Positions 45,747 to 53,556 of a DNA stretch of 54,612 nt are shown here, piece after piece. Below the pieces are notes generated by a model, which was not told where the DNA came from, ran no database searches, and saw only the letters and a list, made by a program, of their open reading frames with translations. The DNA comes from an uncultured Agromyces sp. (GTDB lineage Bacteria; Actinomycetota; Actinomycetes; Actinomycetales; Microbacteriaceae), in the NCBI GenBank assembly GCA_913053875.1, contig CAJXGN010000019.1, positions 1 through 54,612 on the forward strand. Direction: 5' to 3'. The position numbers were made by a program, and so were the translations under genes. Numbering within the stretch: the first letter of the stretch is position 1; every line of letters starts with the position of its first letter.

Positions 45747-46460
45747 GTGACGAATCCGAGGATGCTGGGTGGCCGCGGCACGAAGTTCCCGACGGTGCCC
45801 AAGGGCGACGAGGCGGCGAGCTTCGAGACCTACGCGGAGGCCCAGGCGGCGGTCGACCGGCTCGCGCGCGCCGACTTCCCGGTCAAGCAGCTCTCGATCG
45901 TCGGCACCGACCTCACGAGCATCGAGCGCGTCACGGGCCGCATGAGCTGGGGGCGCGCGGCCGGTGCGGGCGCGCTCTCGGGCCTCTGGTTCGGCATGTT
46001 CCTCGGGCTGCTCTTCTTCATCGTCACCCCCACCGACCAGTCGTTCGGGGTGCTGTTCGCCGCGCTCCTGCTGGGCGCCGGCTTCGGCATGCTGTTCGGC
46101 CTCGTGACCTACACGATCAACCGCCGGCGTCGCGACTTCACGTCGGTCATGCAGGTGGCGGCGGGCCGCTACGCGCTCATCGTCGAGCCGGGGCTCGGCG
46201 CCCGCGCCCGCGAGATCCTGGGGCCGGATGCCTCGACGGCACCCGCGCCCGCCCCGACGGCCGCCACCGGGCGCACCTACGAGCAGGCGACGGCCGAGCG
46301 GGACGCGTCCGCTCCGGCGCCGCCCCAGACCCGCGAGCGCCCGCGCTACGGCGAGCTGGCGGAGCCGGAGGACGCCGGCGAGCCCGAGGCCGCCGAGGCA
46401 GAGCCCGGCGAGTCGCCGAGTCGCGCGGACGAGCCCGCGACCCGCGACGGGCGCGGCTGA
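45747..46460 (+). CDS. General stress protein 17M-like membrane protein
   Basis: This 237-residue protein has an N-terminal domain (FETYAEAQAAVDRLARADFPVKQLSIVGTDL) that matches the general-stress 17M-like fold. Two membrane helices (GAGALSGLWFGMFLGLLFF and FGVLFAALLLGAGFGMLFGL), a short basic region and a long disordered tail rich in Pro, Glu and Ala follow. GTG 45747 has a -10-like GACAAT just upstream and no Shine-Dalgarno. It is divergent from the MgtE-N/CBS operon, as in mycobacteria from memory. The function is unknown. Confidence 0.85.
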   Translation: MTNPRMLGGRGTKFPTVPKGDEAASFETYAEAQAAVDRLARADFPVKQLSIVGTDLTSIERVTGRMSWGRAAGAGALSGLWFGMFLGLLFFIVTPTDQSFGVLFAALLLGAGFGMLFGLVTYTINRRRRDFTSVMQVAAGRYALIVEPGLGARAREILGPDASTAPAPAPTAATGRTYEQATAERDASAPAPPQTRERPRYGELAEPEDAGEPEAAEAEPGESPSRADEPATRDGRG

Positions 46461-46492
46461 CGGGTACGCAGCCCGTTCCCAGCACCGATCCG

Positions 46493-46498
46493 TAGCAT
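46493..46498 (+). promoter_or_regulatory. -10 element, leaderless start of the PGPGW gene
   Basis: TAGCAT ends seven bases before ATG 46506 and no Shine-Dalgarno is seen. Confidence 0.5.
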
Positions 46499-46505
46499 CG
46501 CGCAC

Positions 46506-46862
46506 ATGGTCACCGAGCTCGAGCTGCGACGCGAGATCGCGGCCGGGGAGGATCCCGACCGGCCGATCCGACGGATGCTCCGCCGGGCACGCGCCTTCAT
46601 CGAACGGCACCCGCGCCTGCGCTTCGCCTACCGGTTCGCGGTCGCCGTGCTCGGCTCGCTCGTGATCGTCGCCGGGCTCATCCTCATGCCGCTGCCCGGG
46701 CCGGGCACGCTCGTGTTCTTCCTCGGCTTCGCCATCCTCGGCACCGAGTTCGCGTGGGCGAAGCGCATCGCCGTGTGGGTCAAGCGCACCATCGACCGGG
46801 TGCTCGCGTGGTGGCGCGAGCGCCGTGCCGCGCGGTCGGCCGGTCGCCCCGCCGAGGGCTAG
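46506..46862 (+). CDS. PGPGW/TIGR02611-like small membrane protein
   Basis: This 118-residue protein has a basic N-terminal helix, one long hydrophobic hairpin (AVAVLGSLVIVAGLILMPLP) with the PLPGPGTLVFFLGFAILGTEFAWAKR motif typical of the PGPGW group, and a basic tail. It is an integral membrane protein of unknown role. Its stop codon TAG overlaps the TAG stop of the convergent aminopeptidase gene on the other strand in the palindrome CTAG. Confidence 0.88.
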   Translation: MVTELELRREIAAGEDPDRPIRRMLRRARAFIERHPRLRFAYRFAVAVLGSLVIVAGLILMPLPGPGTLVFFLGFAILGTEFAWAKRIAVWVKRTIDRVLAWWRERRAARSAGRPAEG

Positions 46863-48424
46863 TCGCGCGCGCCGACCCGGCGCACCCAGTCCTCGACCTC
46901 GTCGGCCGTGCGCGGGAACGCCGCCGACAGGTTCTCCACGCCGTCGGCCGTGACCAGCACGTCGTCCTCGATGCGCACGCCGATGCCGCGGTACTCCTCG
47001 GGCACCGTCAGGTCGTCGGGCTGGAAGTACAGGCCGGGCTCGATCGTGAAGACCATGCCCTCCTCGAGCACGCCGTCCTTGTAGAGCTCGCGGCGGGCCT
47101 GCGCGCAGTCGTGCACGTCGATGCCGAGGTGATGGCTCGTGCCGTGCACCATGTACCGGCGGTGGAACTGGTTCTCGGGGAGCAGCGACTCGTCGGCCGA
47201 GACCGGCAGCAGGCCCCACTCCGCCGTGCGACGAGCGATGACCTCCATGGCGGCCTCGTGCACCTCGCGGAAGATCGCACCGGGCCTCGCGACCGCGAAC
47301 GCCGCGTCGGCGGCCTCGCGCACGGCCTCGTACACGCGGCGCTGCACCTCGGAGAAGGTGCCGTTCACCGGGAACGTGCGCGTGATGTCGGCCGTGTAGT
47401 AGCTGTCGAGCTCGACGCCCGCGTCGAGCAGCACCAGGTCGCCGGGCGCGACGGGGCCGTCGTTGCGGGTCCAGTGCAGCACGGTCGCGTGCGGCCCGGC
47501 CGCGGCGATCGACCCGTAGCCGACGTCGTTGCCCTCGAGCCGAGCACGGGCCTGGAACGCGCCCTCGATCACGCGCTCGCCGCGCTGCACGGCCGAGGCG
47601 CGGGGGAGCGCGGCGAGCACGTCGTCGAAGCCCTCGCGGGTCGCGGCGACCGCGAGGCGCATCTGCTCGATCTCGTACTCGTCCTTCACCAGGCGCAGCT
47701 CGGAGCAGGTCCGCGCCAGCGCGGCATCCGGCTCGTGCTCGTCGCCCACCTCGATGCTGAACGGCGCGTCCTGCGCGTTGTGGCTGACGGCGCGCTCGGC
47801 GGCGTAGCGGATGCGGGCGTGGTCGATGCGCTCGGTGACGGCGGCGTCCGCCTCGCGGATCACGACCGTGTCGGTGTCGACCGCGTCGACCACGGCGTCG
47901 AACTCGCCCAGGCCGCGCGTGGCCACGCCCAGGTCGGCGGCGACGTGCGCGAGCGACGGGCGCGGGCCGATCCAGAACTCGCCGATCGCCGGGTTGTCGT
48001 AGAACTCGCTCGAGTCCCGCCCGGCGCGCTCGCGGAAGTAGACGGTCGCGTCGTGGCCGTCGGCGGTCGGTTCGAGCACCAGCACGGCGCCCGGCTCCGA
48101 GTCGGAGCCCCAGCCGGTGAGGTGCGCGAACGCCGAGTGCGCGCGGAACGGGTAGTCGGTGTCGTTGGAGCGCTGCTTCATGTCGCCGGCGGGGATGACG
48201 ACGCGCTGGCCGGGGTGCGCGGCGGACACGCGCGCCCGTCGTGCGGCGGCGTACGCGGCCTGCTCGCGCTGCGGCGGGGCGACCTCCGCACGGTCGGCCC
48301 ACCCCGAGCCGATGTACTCCTTGAACCCCTCCGAGCCGGGCGTGGTGGACCGGTTCGCGTTGCGGTCGTCCTGCGCCTCGTCGGCGGGCGCGGTGGTGCT
48401 GGTGTCGGTGGAGTTCGTGGACAT
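46859..48424 (-). CDS. Xaa-Pro aminopeptidase (aminopeptidase P, M24B)
   Basis: This 521-residue cytoplasmic metallopeptidase releases N-terminal residues next to proline. The M24 dimetal ligands are visible: two Asp in LLDAGVELDSYYTADITRTF, His in HGTSHHLGIDVHD, Glu in FTIEPGLYF and Glu in GVRIEDDVLV. The creatinase-like N-terminal domain starts with the AYAAARRARV region. ATG 48424 is preferred because GAGAGA lies nine bases upstream; ATG 48433 would add three residues. It is 13 bases downstream of the EEP gene and probably in the same transcript. Confidence 0.92.
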   Translation of the reverse strand: MSTNSTDTSTTAPADEAQDDRNANRSTTPGSEGFKEYIGSGWADRAEVAPPQREQAAYAAARRARVSAAHPGQRVVIPAGDMKQRSNDTDYPFRAHSAFAHLTGWGSDSEPGAVLVLEPTADGHDATVYFRERAGRDSSEFYDNPAIGEFWIGPRPSLAHVAADLGVATRGLGEFDAVVDAVDTDTVVIREADAAVTERIDHARIRYAAERAVSHNAQDAPFSIEVGDEHEPDAALARTCSELRLVKDEYEIEQMRLAVAATREGFDDVLAALPRASAVQRGERVIEGAFQARARLEGNDVGYGSIAAAGPHATVLHWTRNDGPVAPGDLVLLDAGVELDSYYTADITRTFPVNGTFSEVQRRVYEAVREAADAAFAVARPGAIFREVHEAAMEVIARRTAEWGLLPVSADESLLPENQFHRRYMVHGTSHHLGIDVHDCAQARRELYKDGVLEEGMVFTIEPGLYFQPDDLTVPEEYRGIGVRIEDDVLVTADGVENLSAAFPRTADEVEDWVRRVGARD

Positions 48425-48437
48425 GTCGTCCATTCTC

Positions 48438-49451
48438 TCAGCGCTGGGCGAGCTCCGCCACGATCGGCCGGTGGTCGCTGCCCGAGTCGTCGTAGGCGCC
48501 GAGCACCTCGAATCCGACGACCTCCCAGTCGGGCGTGGCGAGCACGTGGTCGATCGGGCTGCCGAGCAGTTCGGGCAGGTCGGTGGGCCAGGTGCCGAGA
48601 CCGGCCGCGTCGGCGGCATCCGCCGCATCGTGGCACCGCCCGAGGTCGCCGCCGTCGGTGCCGAGACCGGCGAAGTGGTCGACGGTCGCGTTGAAGTCGC
48701 CCGCCATGATGACGCTGTCGGCCGCGCACTGGGTCGCCAGCCACTCGAGGTCGCTGCGCCAGTTGCGCATCTCCCAGCGGATGGGCGCGACTGCGTGCGC
48801 CGCGACGATCGTGGGCCCCGAGCCGTCGATCGGCTGCGCCACGACCGTGGGCAGCGTGTTCGTGTTGCCGGGCGGGCCCGTGCCCGACGCCGAGACGACC
48901 TCGTAGTCGCCGAGGTCGGGGCTGATCAGCAGGGTCGTCGAGCGCGCCTTCGCGATCACGTCGAACGCGATCGTGTTCACCCACATCGGGTTGCCGCCCT
49001 CGCGCATCGCGATCGCGACCTCCTCGCCGAGCGGCTCGGTCGTCTCGGGCAGCGAGACGATGTCGGCGCCCGTGTCGAGGGCGAGCTGTGCGATCGTCGC
49101 CGCGTCGGGCACCTCGCCGAGGGTGTTCCAGGACAGCACGGTGATGGTCTCGGGCCCCGACGAGGCGGTCGTGCCGGTCACGCCGCGGGCGGCAATCACC
49201 GCGGAGTTCGCGAGGGCGTACGCGACGAGCACGAGGATCAGCGCGAGGCTGAACCGGCGCAGCTGGTGGGTCGCGATGACGAGCGCGAGCAGCAGGCAGC
49301 ACGCGAGCGCGGCGACGACGGCGAGTCCGCGCAGCGCGACGACGTGCGAGACGATCCACTCCTGCTCGAGACCGACCGCCTGGGGCCAGGTGAAGACCGC
49401 GGCGACGGCGGCGCAGCCGAGCACCGCGAGGACAGCGAGCACCCGGGACAC
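48438..49451 (-). CDS. Endonuclease/exonuclease/phosphatase (EEP) family membrane protein
   Basis: This 337-residue protein has three N-terminal membrane helices (VLAVLAVLGCAAVAAVFTW, LAVVAALACCLLLALVIA, LALILVLVAYALANSAVI) followed by an extracytoplasmic EEP fold. Catalytic features are LSWNTLGEVP, a Glu in SLPETTEP, the AGDFNATVDH pair and SDHRPIVAEL. The orientation suggests phosphodiester or phospholipid hydrolysis outside the membrane; the substrate is unknown. GTG 49451 is placed by the hydrophobic start and by TACGCT seven bases upstream, and no Shine-Dalgarno is present. It is divergent from the PHP gene. Confidence 0.88.
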   Translation of the reverse strand: MSRVLAVLAVLGCAAVAAVFTWPQAVGLEQEWIVSHVVALRGLAVVAALACCLLLALVIATHQLRRFSLALILVLVAYALANSAVIAARGVTGTTASSGPETITVLSWNTLGEVPDAATIAQLALDTGADIVSLPETTEPLGEEVAIAMREGGNPMWVNTIAFDVIAKARSTTLLISPDLGDYEVVSASGTGPPGNTNTLPTVVAQPIDGSGPTIVAAHAVAPIRWEMRNWRSDLEWLATQCAADSVIMAGDFNATVDHFAGLGTDGGDLGRCHDAADAADAAGLGTWPTDLPELLGSPIDHVLATPDWEVVGFEVLGAYDDSGSDHRPIVAELAQR

Positions 49452-49458
49452 CCGATAC

Positions 49459-49556
49459 AGCGTAGGGGCTCGGATGGGGCGTGCCGTGCACGTGTGCCGT
49501 GAGTGCGCCGAGAGCGCCGGTCGTGCACGACCGTGCGTCGGTCGCGTCGATACGAT
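49459..49556. promoter_or_regulatory. Divergent leaderless promoters of the EEP and PHP genes
   Basis: TACGCT on the minus strand (49459-49464) ends seven bases before GTG 49451. TACGAT on the plus strand (49551-49556) ends six bases before ATG 49563. The gap holds nothing else I recognise. Confidence 0.5.
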
Positions 49557-49562
49557 GGGGGG

Positions 49563-50435
49563 ATGCCCCGACGCGATCGCCCAGCCGGCGGCATCGACCT
49601 GCACACGCACTCGAGTGTCTCCGACGGCACCCAGGAGCCCGCGGAGCTCGTCGCCGAGGCGGCGCTCTCGGGGCTGGCCGGCATCGCGCTGACCGACCAC
49701 GACTCGACGGCGGGGTGGGATGCCGCGCGGGACGCGGCGCGTGCGCACGGCATCGTGCTGCTGCCCGGCCTGGAGCTGTCGACGCGCGAGCAGTTCGCGA
49801 GCGTGCACGTGCTCGGCTACCTCGTCGACCCCGACGACGCGGCGCTCGTCGCCGAGACCGCGCGCATCCGCGAGGGGCGGCGCACGCGCGCCGAAGCGAT
49901 CGTCGACGCGATCGCGCAGGACTACGCACTCACCTGGGACGACGTGCTCGAGCAGGCGACCGAGGGCGCCACGATCGGCCGGCCGCACATCGCCGACGCG
50001 CTCGTGGCGCGCGGCCACGTGCCGACACGTTCCGACGCCTTCGCGGGCATCCTGCACTGGCGCTCGGGCTACGCTCGGCCGCACTACGCGCCCGACCCGC
50101 TCACGGGGGTGCGCCTCATCCGTGCGGCGGGCGGCGTGCCCGTGCTCGCGCACCCGGGCACGCGCGGCGACGGCGACGTGATCGCGCCGAAGCGACTGCG
50201 TCAGCTCGTCGACGCGGGGCTCTTCGGCCTCGAGATCGACCACCCCGAGAACCACGAGCGCAACAAGCGCGCGCTGCGCGAGCTCGCCGACCGGTTCGGC
50301 CTCGCCGTCACGGGGTCGAGCGACTACCACGGCACGGGCAAGGCCAACCGGCTCGGCGAGTACCTCACCTCGCCCGAGGTCGTCGAGGGGATCCTTGCGG
50401 AGGCGACGGGCACCGAGCCGGTGCTGCCCGGCTGA
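49563..50435 (+). CDS. PHP-domain phosphoesterase (TrpH/RNase AM-like)
   Basis: This 290-residue metal-dependent hydrolase has the PHP motifs DLHTHSSVSDG, LTDHDS, GLELST, LAHPGT and SSDYHG, holding a trinuclear metal site. E. coli RNase AM (YciV/TrpH) of this group trims 5' ends of rRNA or degrades short RNA and pAp; the same role is plausible here. ATG 49563 follows TACGAT at six bases. The stop codon is inside the 5' arm of a strong hairpin. Confidence 0.9.
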   Translation: MPRRDRPAGGIDLHTHSSVSDGTQEPAELVAEAALSGLAGIALTDHDSTAGWDAARDAARAHGIVLLPGLELSTREQFASVHVLGYLVDPDDAALVAETARIREGRRTRAEAIVDAIAQDYALTWDDVLEQATEGATIGRPHIADALVARGHVPTRSDAFAGILHWRSGYARPHYAPDPLTGVRLIRAAGGVPVLAHPGTRGDGDVIAPKRLRQLVDAGLFGLEIDHPENHERNKRALRELADRFGLAVTGSSDYHGTGKANRLGEYLTSPEVVEGILAEATGTEPVLPG

Positions 50436-50455
50436 GCGCTCGCGTCAGCCGGGCA
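50425..50455. terminator. Hairpin containing the PHP stop codon
   Basis: TGCCCGGCTGA (50425-50435) and TCAGCCGGGCA (50445-50455) pair perfectly over 11 bases with a nine-base loop. It lies between convergent genes and could terminate both. The stem begins inside the coding region and includes the TGA. Confidence 0.65.
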
Positions 50456-50483
50456 TCCGTGCCGTGATCGGCGGTGGGCGACC

Positions 50484-51995
50484 CTACTGCTGGGGTGCCT
50501 GTCCGCCGCCCTGGTTCGCGCCCTGGCGCGGCCCGCGACGGCGACGGCGACGGCGCGGGGCCGCCTTGCCGTCGTGGTGCTCGTGCCCCTTGCCGTCGTG
50601 CGTGCCGGTGCCCGGCTCCGCGCGCTCGGCGGGCGCCTGGCCGTCGGCCTGCTGCGCCTGCGACGAGCCGCCGCCCTGGCCGCCCGACGACTGCCCGTTG
50701 CGCGTGCGACGGCGGTTGCGCGAGCGGTTGCGGGAGCCCGAGCCGCCGCCCGAGGCATCCGACCCCTCGGCCCGGCCGGCCGTGCTCGAACGCGACGGCG
50801 GCGCGGAGGCCGCACGGATGCGGCCCTTCGTGCCCTCGGGGATGTCGAGGTCGGTGTAGAGGTGCGGGCTCGACGAGTACGTCTCGGTCGGCTCGGGCTG
50901 CCCGAAGTCGAGCGCGCGGTTGATCAGCGCCCACTTGTGCAGGTCGTCCCAGTCGACGAAGGTGACCGCGATGCCGGTCTTGCCCGCACGGCCGGTGCGG
51001 CCGGCGCGGTGCAGGTAGGTCTTCTCGTCGTCGGGGATGGTGTGGTTGATCACGTGCGTGACGTCGAGCACGTCGATGCCGCGCGCGGCCACGTCGGTCG
51101 CGATCAGCACGTCCTTCTTGCCGGCCTTGAACGCGGCCATGGCGCGCTCGCGCTGGTCCTGGTTCAGGTCGCCGTGCACGGCCGCCGCGTTGAACCCGCG
51201 GTCGTTGAGCTCCTCGACCAGCTTCGCCGCCGCGCGCTTGGTGCGCGTGAAGATGACGGTCTTGCCGCGGCCCTCGGCCTGCAGGATGCGGGCGATGACC
51301 TCGTCCTTGTCGAGCGAGTGCGCCCGGTAGACGAGGTGCTTGATGTTCGCCTGGGTGAGGCCCTCGTCGGGGTCGGTGGCGCGGATGTGGATCGGACGCG
51401 TCATGAAGCGGCGGGCGAGGGCCACGATCGGCCCCGGCATGGTCGCCGAGAACAGCATGGTGTGGCGCGTCGGCGGGGTCTGCGCGAAGAGCTTCTCGAT
51501 GTCGGCGAGGAAGCCGAGGTCGAGCATCTTGTCGGCCTCGTCGAGCACCATCTCGCGCACGTTCTTCAGCGACAGGATGCGCTGCGACGCGAGGTCGAGG
51601 AGGCGACCGGGCGTGCCGACCACGATCTGGCCGCCGGCCTTCAGCTGGTCGATCTGGCCCTCGTACGCCTTGCCACCGTAGATCGAGACGATGTTCGTCG
51701 GGCGGTTCGCGGTCGCGAGCTCGAGGTCTTCGGTCACCTGCACGCACAGCTCGCGGGTCGGCACGACCACGAGGGCCTGCACGCCCGGATCGGGCGCGTC
51801 GCCCAGGCGCTGGATGAGGGGGAGGCCGAAGCCGAAGGTCTTGCCCGTGCCGGTCTTCGCCTGGCCGATGATGTCCTGGCCGGAGAGGGCGAGCGGGATG
51901 GTCTGTTCCTGGATGGGGAAGGGCTCGGTGATGCCCTTCGCCGAGAGGGCGTCGACCATGTCCTGGGCGATGCCGAGATCGGAGAATGTCGTCAA
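50484..51995 (-). CDS. DEAD-box RNA helicase with Arg/Gly-rich tail
   Basis: This 503-residue helicase shows the Q motif (GITEPFPIQEQTIPLAL with the upstream Phe4), motif I AKTGTGKT, motif II DEADKMLDLG, motif III FSATMPG and motif VI HRAGRTGRAG. A low-complexity tail of about 130 residues rich in Arg, Gly, Gln and Asn binds RNA unspecifically in related proteins. It probably acts in ribosome assembly, RNA decay or cold adaptation. The only usable start that keeps Phe4 is TTG 51995, without a Shine-Dalgarno. The leader holds a hairpin (52025-52051). Confidence 0.93.
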   Translation of the reverse strand: MTTFSDLGIAQDMVDALSAKGITEPFPIQEQTIPLALSGQDIIGQAKTGTGKTFGFGLPLIQRLGDAPDPGVQALVVVPTRELCVQVTEDLELATANRPTNIVSIYGGKAYEGQIDQLKAGGQIVVGTPGRLLDLASQRILSLKNVREMVLDEADKMLDLGFLADIEKLFAQTPPTRHTMLFSATMPGPIVALARRFMTRPIHIRATDPDEGLTQANIKHLVYRAHSLDKDEVIARILQAEGRGKTVIFTRTKRAAAKLVEELNDRGFNAAAVHGDLNQDQRERAMAAFKAGKKDVLIATDVAARGIDVLDVTHVINHTIPDDEKTYLHRAGRTGRAGKTGIAVTFVDWDDLHKWALINRALDFGQPEPTETYSSSPHLYTDLDIPEGTKGRIRAASAPPSRSSTAGRAEGSDASGGGSGSRNRSRNRRRTRNGQSSGGQGGGSSQAQQADGQAPAERAEPGTGTHDGKGHEHHDGKAAPRRRRRRRGPRQGANQGGGQAPQQ

Positions 51996-52024
51996 GGGAG
52001 AATGCCTGTCGTCGAATGAAGAAG

Positions 52025-52051
52025 GTGCGCCCTGTTCGTCGGCAGGCGCAC
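52025..52051 (-). promoter_or_regulatory. Hairpin in the helicase 5' leader
   Basis: GTGCGCC and GGCGCAC form perfect seven-base arms with a 13-base loop, about 30 bases upstream of the TTG start. It may attenuate or thermally control the helicase mRNA; only the dyad is observed. Confidence 0.45.
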
Positions 52052-52128
52052 TGGCCGTCGATCCGTTGCCGACGGCTCCGCAGACGAGTGTACCGTCCGG
52101 CCCGTCGCAACCCCTGATCGGGCGGCAC

Positions 52129-52134
52129 TAGGCT
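52129..52134 (+). promoter_or_regulatory. -10 element, leaderless start of the ferritin-like gene
   Basis: TAGGCT ends six bases before GTG 52141. Confidence 0.55.
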
Positions 52135-52140
52135 GGTCGG

Positions 52141-52848
52141 GTGGTTTCCTGGTCGGCCCGTCGAGGCGCACGCGGTGAGGTGCCCGGGCAACGTCCCCGG
52201 GTCGAGCCGACGAACCTCACGAGGGTCGACTTCACCGAGCTGACGCCCGACGTGCTGCCGTTCCTGGGGCAGGCCGCGTACATCCAGCTCGAGTTCTTCG
52301 AGAACCTCTCGCGTGCCGTCGCCACCGCGCCGAACCTCGCGGTGAAGGAGGGCCTCAGCGCCTCCGCCGGCGTGGCGCTGCGCAAGCACCACGGCCTGAT
52401 CGAGGAGATCCGCGAGCACGACGCCGAGCCGGAGGACGTCATGGCGCCGTTCGCCCCCGCGCTCGACGTGTACCGCACCGCGATCGCCGGCGCCGACTGG
52501 TGGGAGCTGCTGCTCGGCACGTATGTCAGCGCGGGCATGCTCGACGACTACTTCATCCGGCTCGCCGACGGCCTGCCGTCGCCGGTGCGCGGGCGCGTGG
52601 TGCGCCTGCTCGGCGAGGTCGGCGCGTCGCCGGTGCTCGTGCGCGAGCTGAGCGAGGGCATCGCGACGGTGCCGGGCCTCGCCGACCGGCTCGCCCTGTG
52701 GGGCCGCCGCATCGTGGGCGACACTCTGCTCGTCGCGCGCTCGGCGATCCGCGAGGGCACGGGCTCGGGCCCCGAGGTCGAGCCCATGTTCACCGAGCTC
52801 ATCGCGGCGCACACCCGCCGCATGGACGGGCTCGGCCTCACCGCCTGA
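52141..52848 (+). CDS. Ferritin-like-fold protein (MiaE-like)
   Basis: This 235-residue all-helical protein has the segments AAYIQLEFFENLSRAVATAP, LRKHHGLIEEIREH and YVSAGMLDDYFIRLADGLP. Helices like these, with Glu and Glu-xx-His pairs, can hold a di-iron site, but not all ligands can be fixed by eye. The actinobacterial family is annotated as ferritin-like or as tRNA hydroxylase-like. The place between the DEAD helicase and DUF3107 matches the Rv3208A-Rv3211 order of M. tuberculosis as I recall it. GTG 52141 is chosen because of the leaderless promoter. Confidence 0.85.
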   Translation: MVSWSARRGARGEVPGQRPRVEPTNLTRVDFTELTPDVLPFLGQAAYIQLEFFENLSRAVATAPNLAVKEGLSASAGVALRKHHGLIEEIREHDAEPEDVMAPFAPALDVYRTAIAGADWWELLLGTYVSAGMLDDYFIRLADGLPSPVRGRVVRLLGEVGASPVLVRELSEGIATVPGLADRLALWGRRIVGDTLLVARSAIREGTGSGPEVEPMFTELIAAHTRRMDGLGLTA

Positions 52849-52880
52849 GCGGTGCCGGTCGCGTGGCGCACCGGCTCGGG

Positions 52881-52918
52881 GGCATCCGCACGCCCCTGCG
52901 GTTCAGGGTGCGGATGCC
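52881..52918. terminator. Hairpin between the ferritin-like and small membrane protein genes
   Basis: GGCATCCGCAC (52881-52891) and GTGCGGATGCC (52908-52918) pair over 11 bases, with a further inner pairing CCCTG/CAGGG. It is placed to terminate both convergent transcripts. Confidence 0.75.
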
Positions 52919-52921
52919 GCC

Positions 52922-53227
52922 TCAGGCGACCTGCGCACCGGGGCGCTGCAGGCGCTCCGCGAGCTCGGCGTCGGCGGCCTCGCGGCGACGGCCGATCAGC
53001 ACGTCGGCGCCGGCCGCGGCCAGGCCGGAGCAGACGAGCGCGATCAGCCAGATCCAGCCGCCGTCCCACGGCATGCCGAGCCAGGTGAGCGCGACCCAGG
53101 TCACCGCCGCGGCGGCGGTGCCGATCGCGGGGATCAGCACCGAGCCGTGCAGGTGGCGGCGGGGCAGCGAGTAACGCGCGGCGAGGCCGAGGATGGCGCC
53201 GCCGAGCGAGATGAAGAGGAGCTCCAT
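52922..53227 (-). CDS. Small membrane protein of unknown function
   Basis: This 101-residue protein has three hydrophobic helices (MELLFISLGGAILGLAARYSL, VLIPAIGTAAAAVTWVALTWLG, IWLIALVCSGLAAAGADVLIG) and a short charged tail. No family is recognised. Its ATG at 53227 shares one base with the DUF3107 stop (TGATG), so the two are translated together. It ends four bases from a strong hairpin. Confidence 0.8.
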   Translation of the reverse strand: MELLFISLGGAILGLAARYSLPRRHLHGSVLIPAIGTAAAAVTWVALTWLGMPWDGGWIWLIALVCSGLAAAGADVLIGRRREAADAELAERLQRPGAQVA

Positions 53228-53451
53228 CAGGCGACGAAGCCGACGCGGCGAGACTGGTCGGAGCCGATCTCGACGTACGCGAGCGACGCGGTCGGCACGA
53301 GGTACACCGAGCCCTTCGCGTCGACGAGGCGGAGGTGGCCCGAGGCGCTCGCGAGGGCATCGGCGACGGCCTTCTCGACGTCCTTCGCCGACTGGTCGGA
53401 CTCGAATCCGATCTCGCGCGGGGAGTTCTGGATGCCGATGCGAATGTCCAC
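53227..53451 (-). CDS. DUF3107 protein
   Basis: This 74-residue soluble protein begins MDIRIGIQNSPREIGFESD and contains VYLVPTASLAYVEIGSDQSRRVGF, the conserved DUF3107 pattern of actinobacteria (TB9.4 in mycobacteria). GTG 53451 follows GGAAGGG. The function is unknown. It is divergent from the UvrD-like helicase gene. Confidence 0.93.
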   Translation of the reverse strand: MDIRIGIQNSPREIGFESDQSAKDVEKAVADALASASGHLRLVDAKGSVYLVPTASLAYVEIGSDQSRRVGFVA

Positions 53452-53543
53452 TGTGGGCCCTTCCGAGTGTGCGACGTGACCCGCTCAGACTACGACACCG
53501 CCGACCCGCCCCCGGGCTCGCGTTCACTGTCGGCGCAACGGGT

Positions 53544-53549
53544 TACCGT
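53544..53549 (+). promoter_or_regulatory. -10 element, leaderless start of the UvrD-like gene
   Basis: TACCGT ends seven bases before GTG 53557. An upstream in-frame GTG at 53548 overlaps the -10 and is therefore unlikely to be the start. Confidence 0.45.
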
Positions 53550-53556
53550 GAGGCGC

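Noticed and set aside
53548..53556. Upstream in-frame GTG 53548 as start of the UvrD-like gene
   Set aside because: It overlaps the only -10 element and would add just three residues, so GTG 53557 is preferred.
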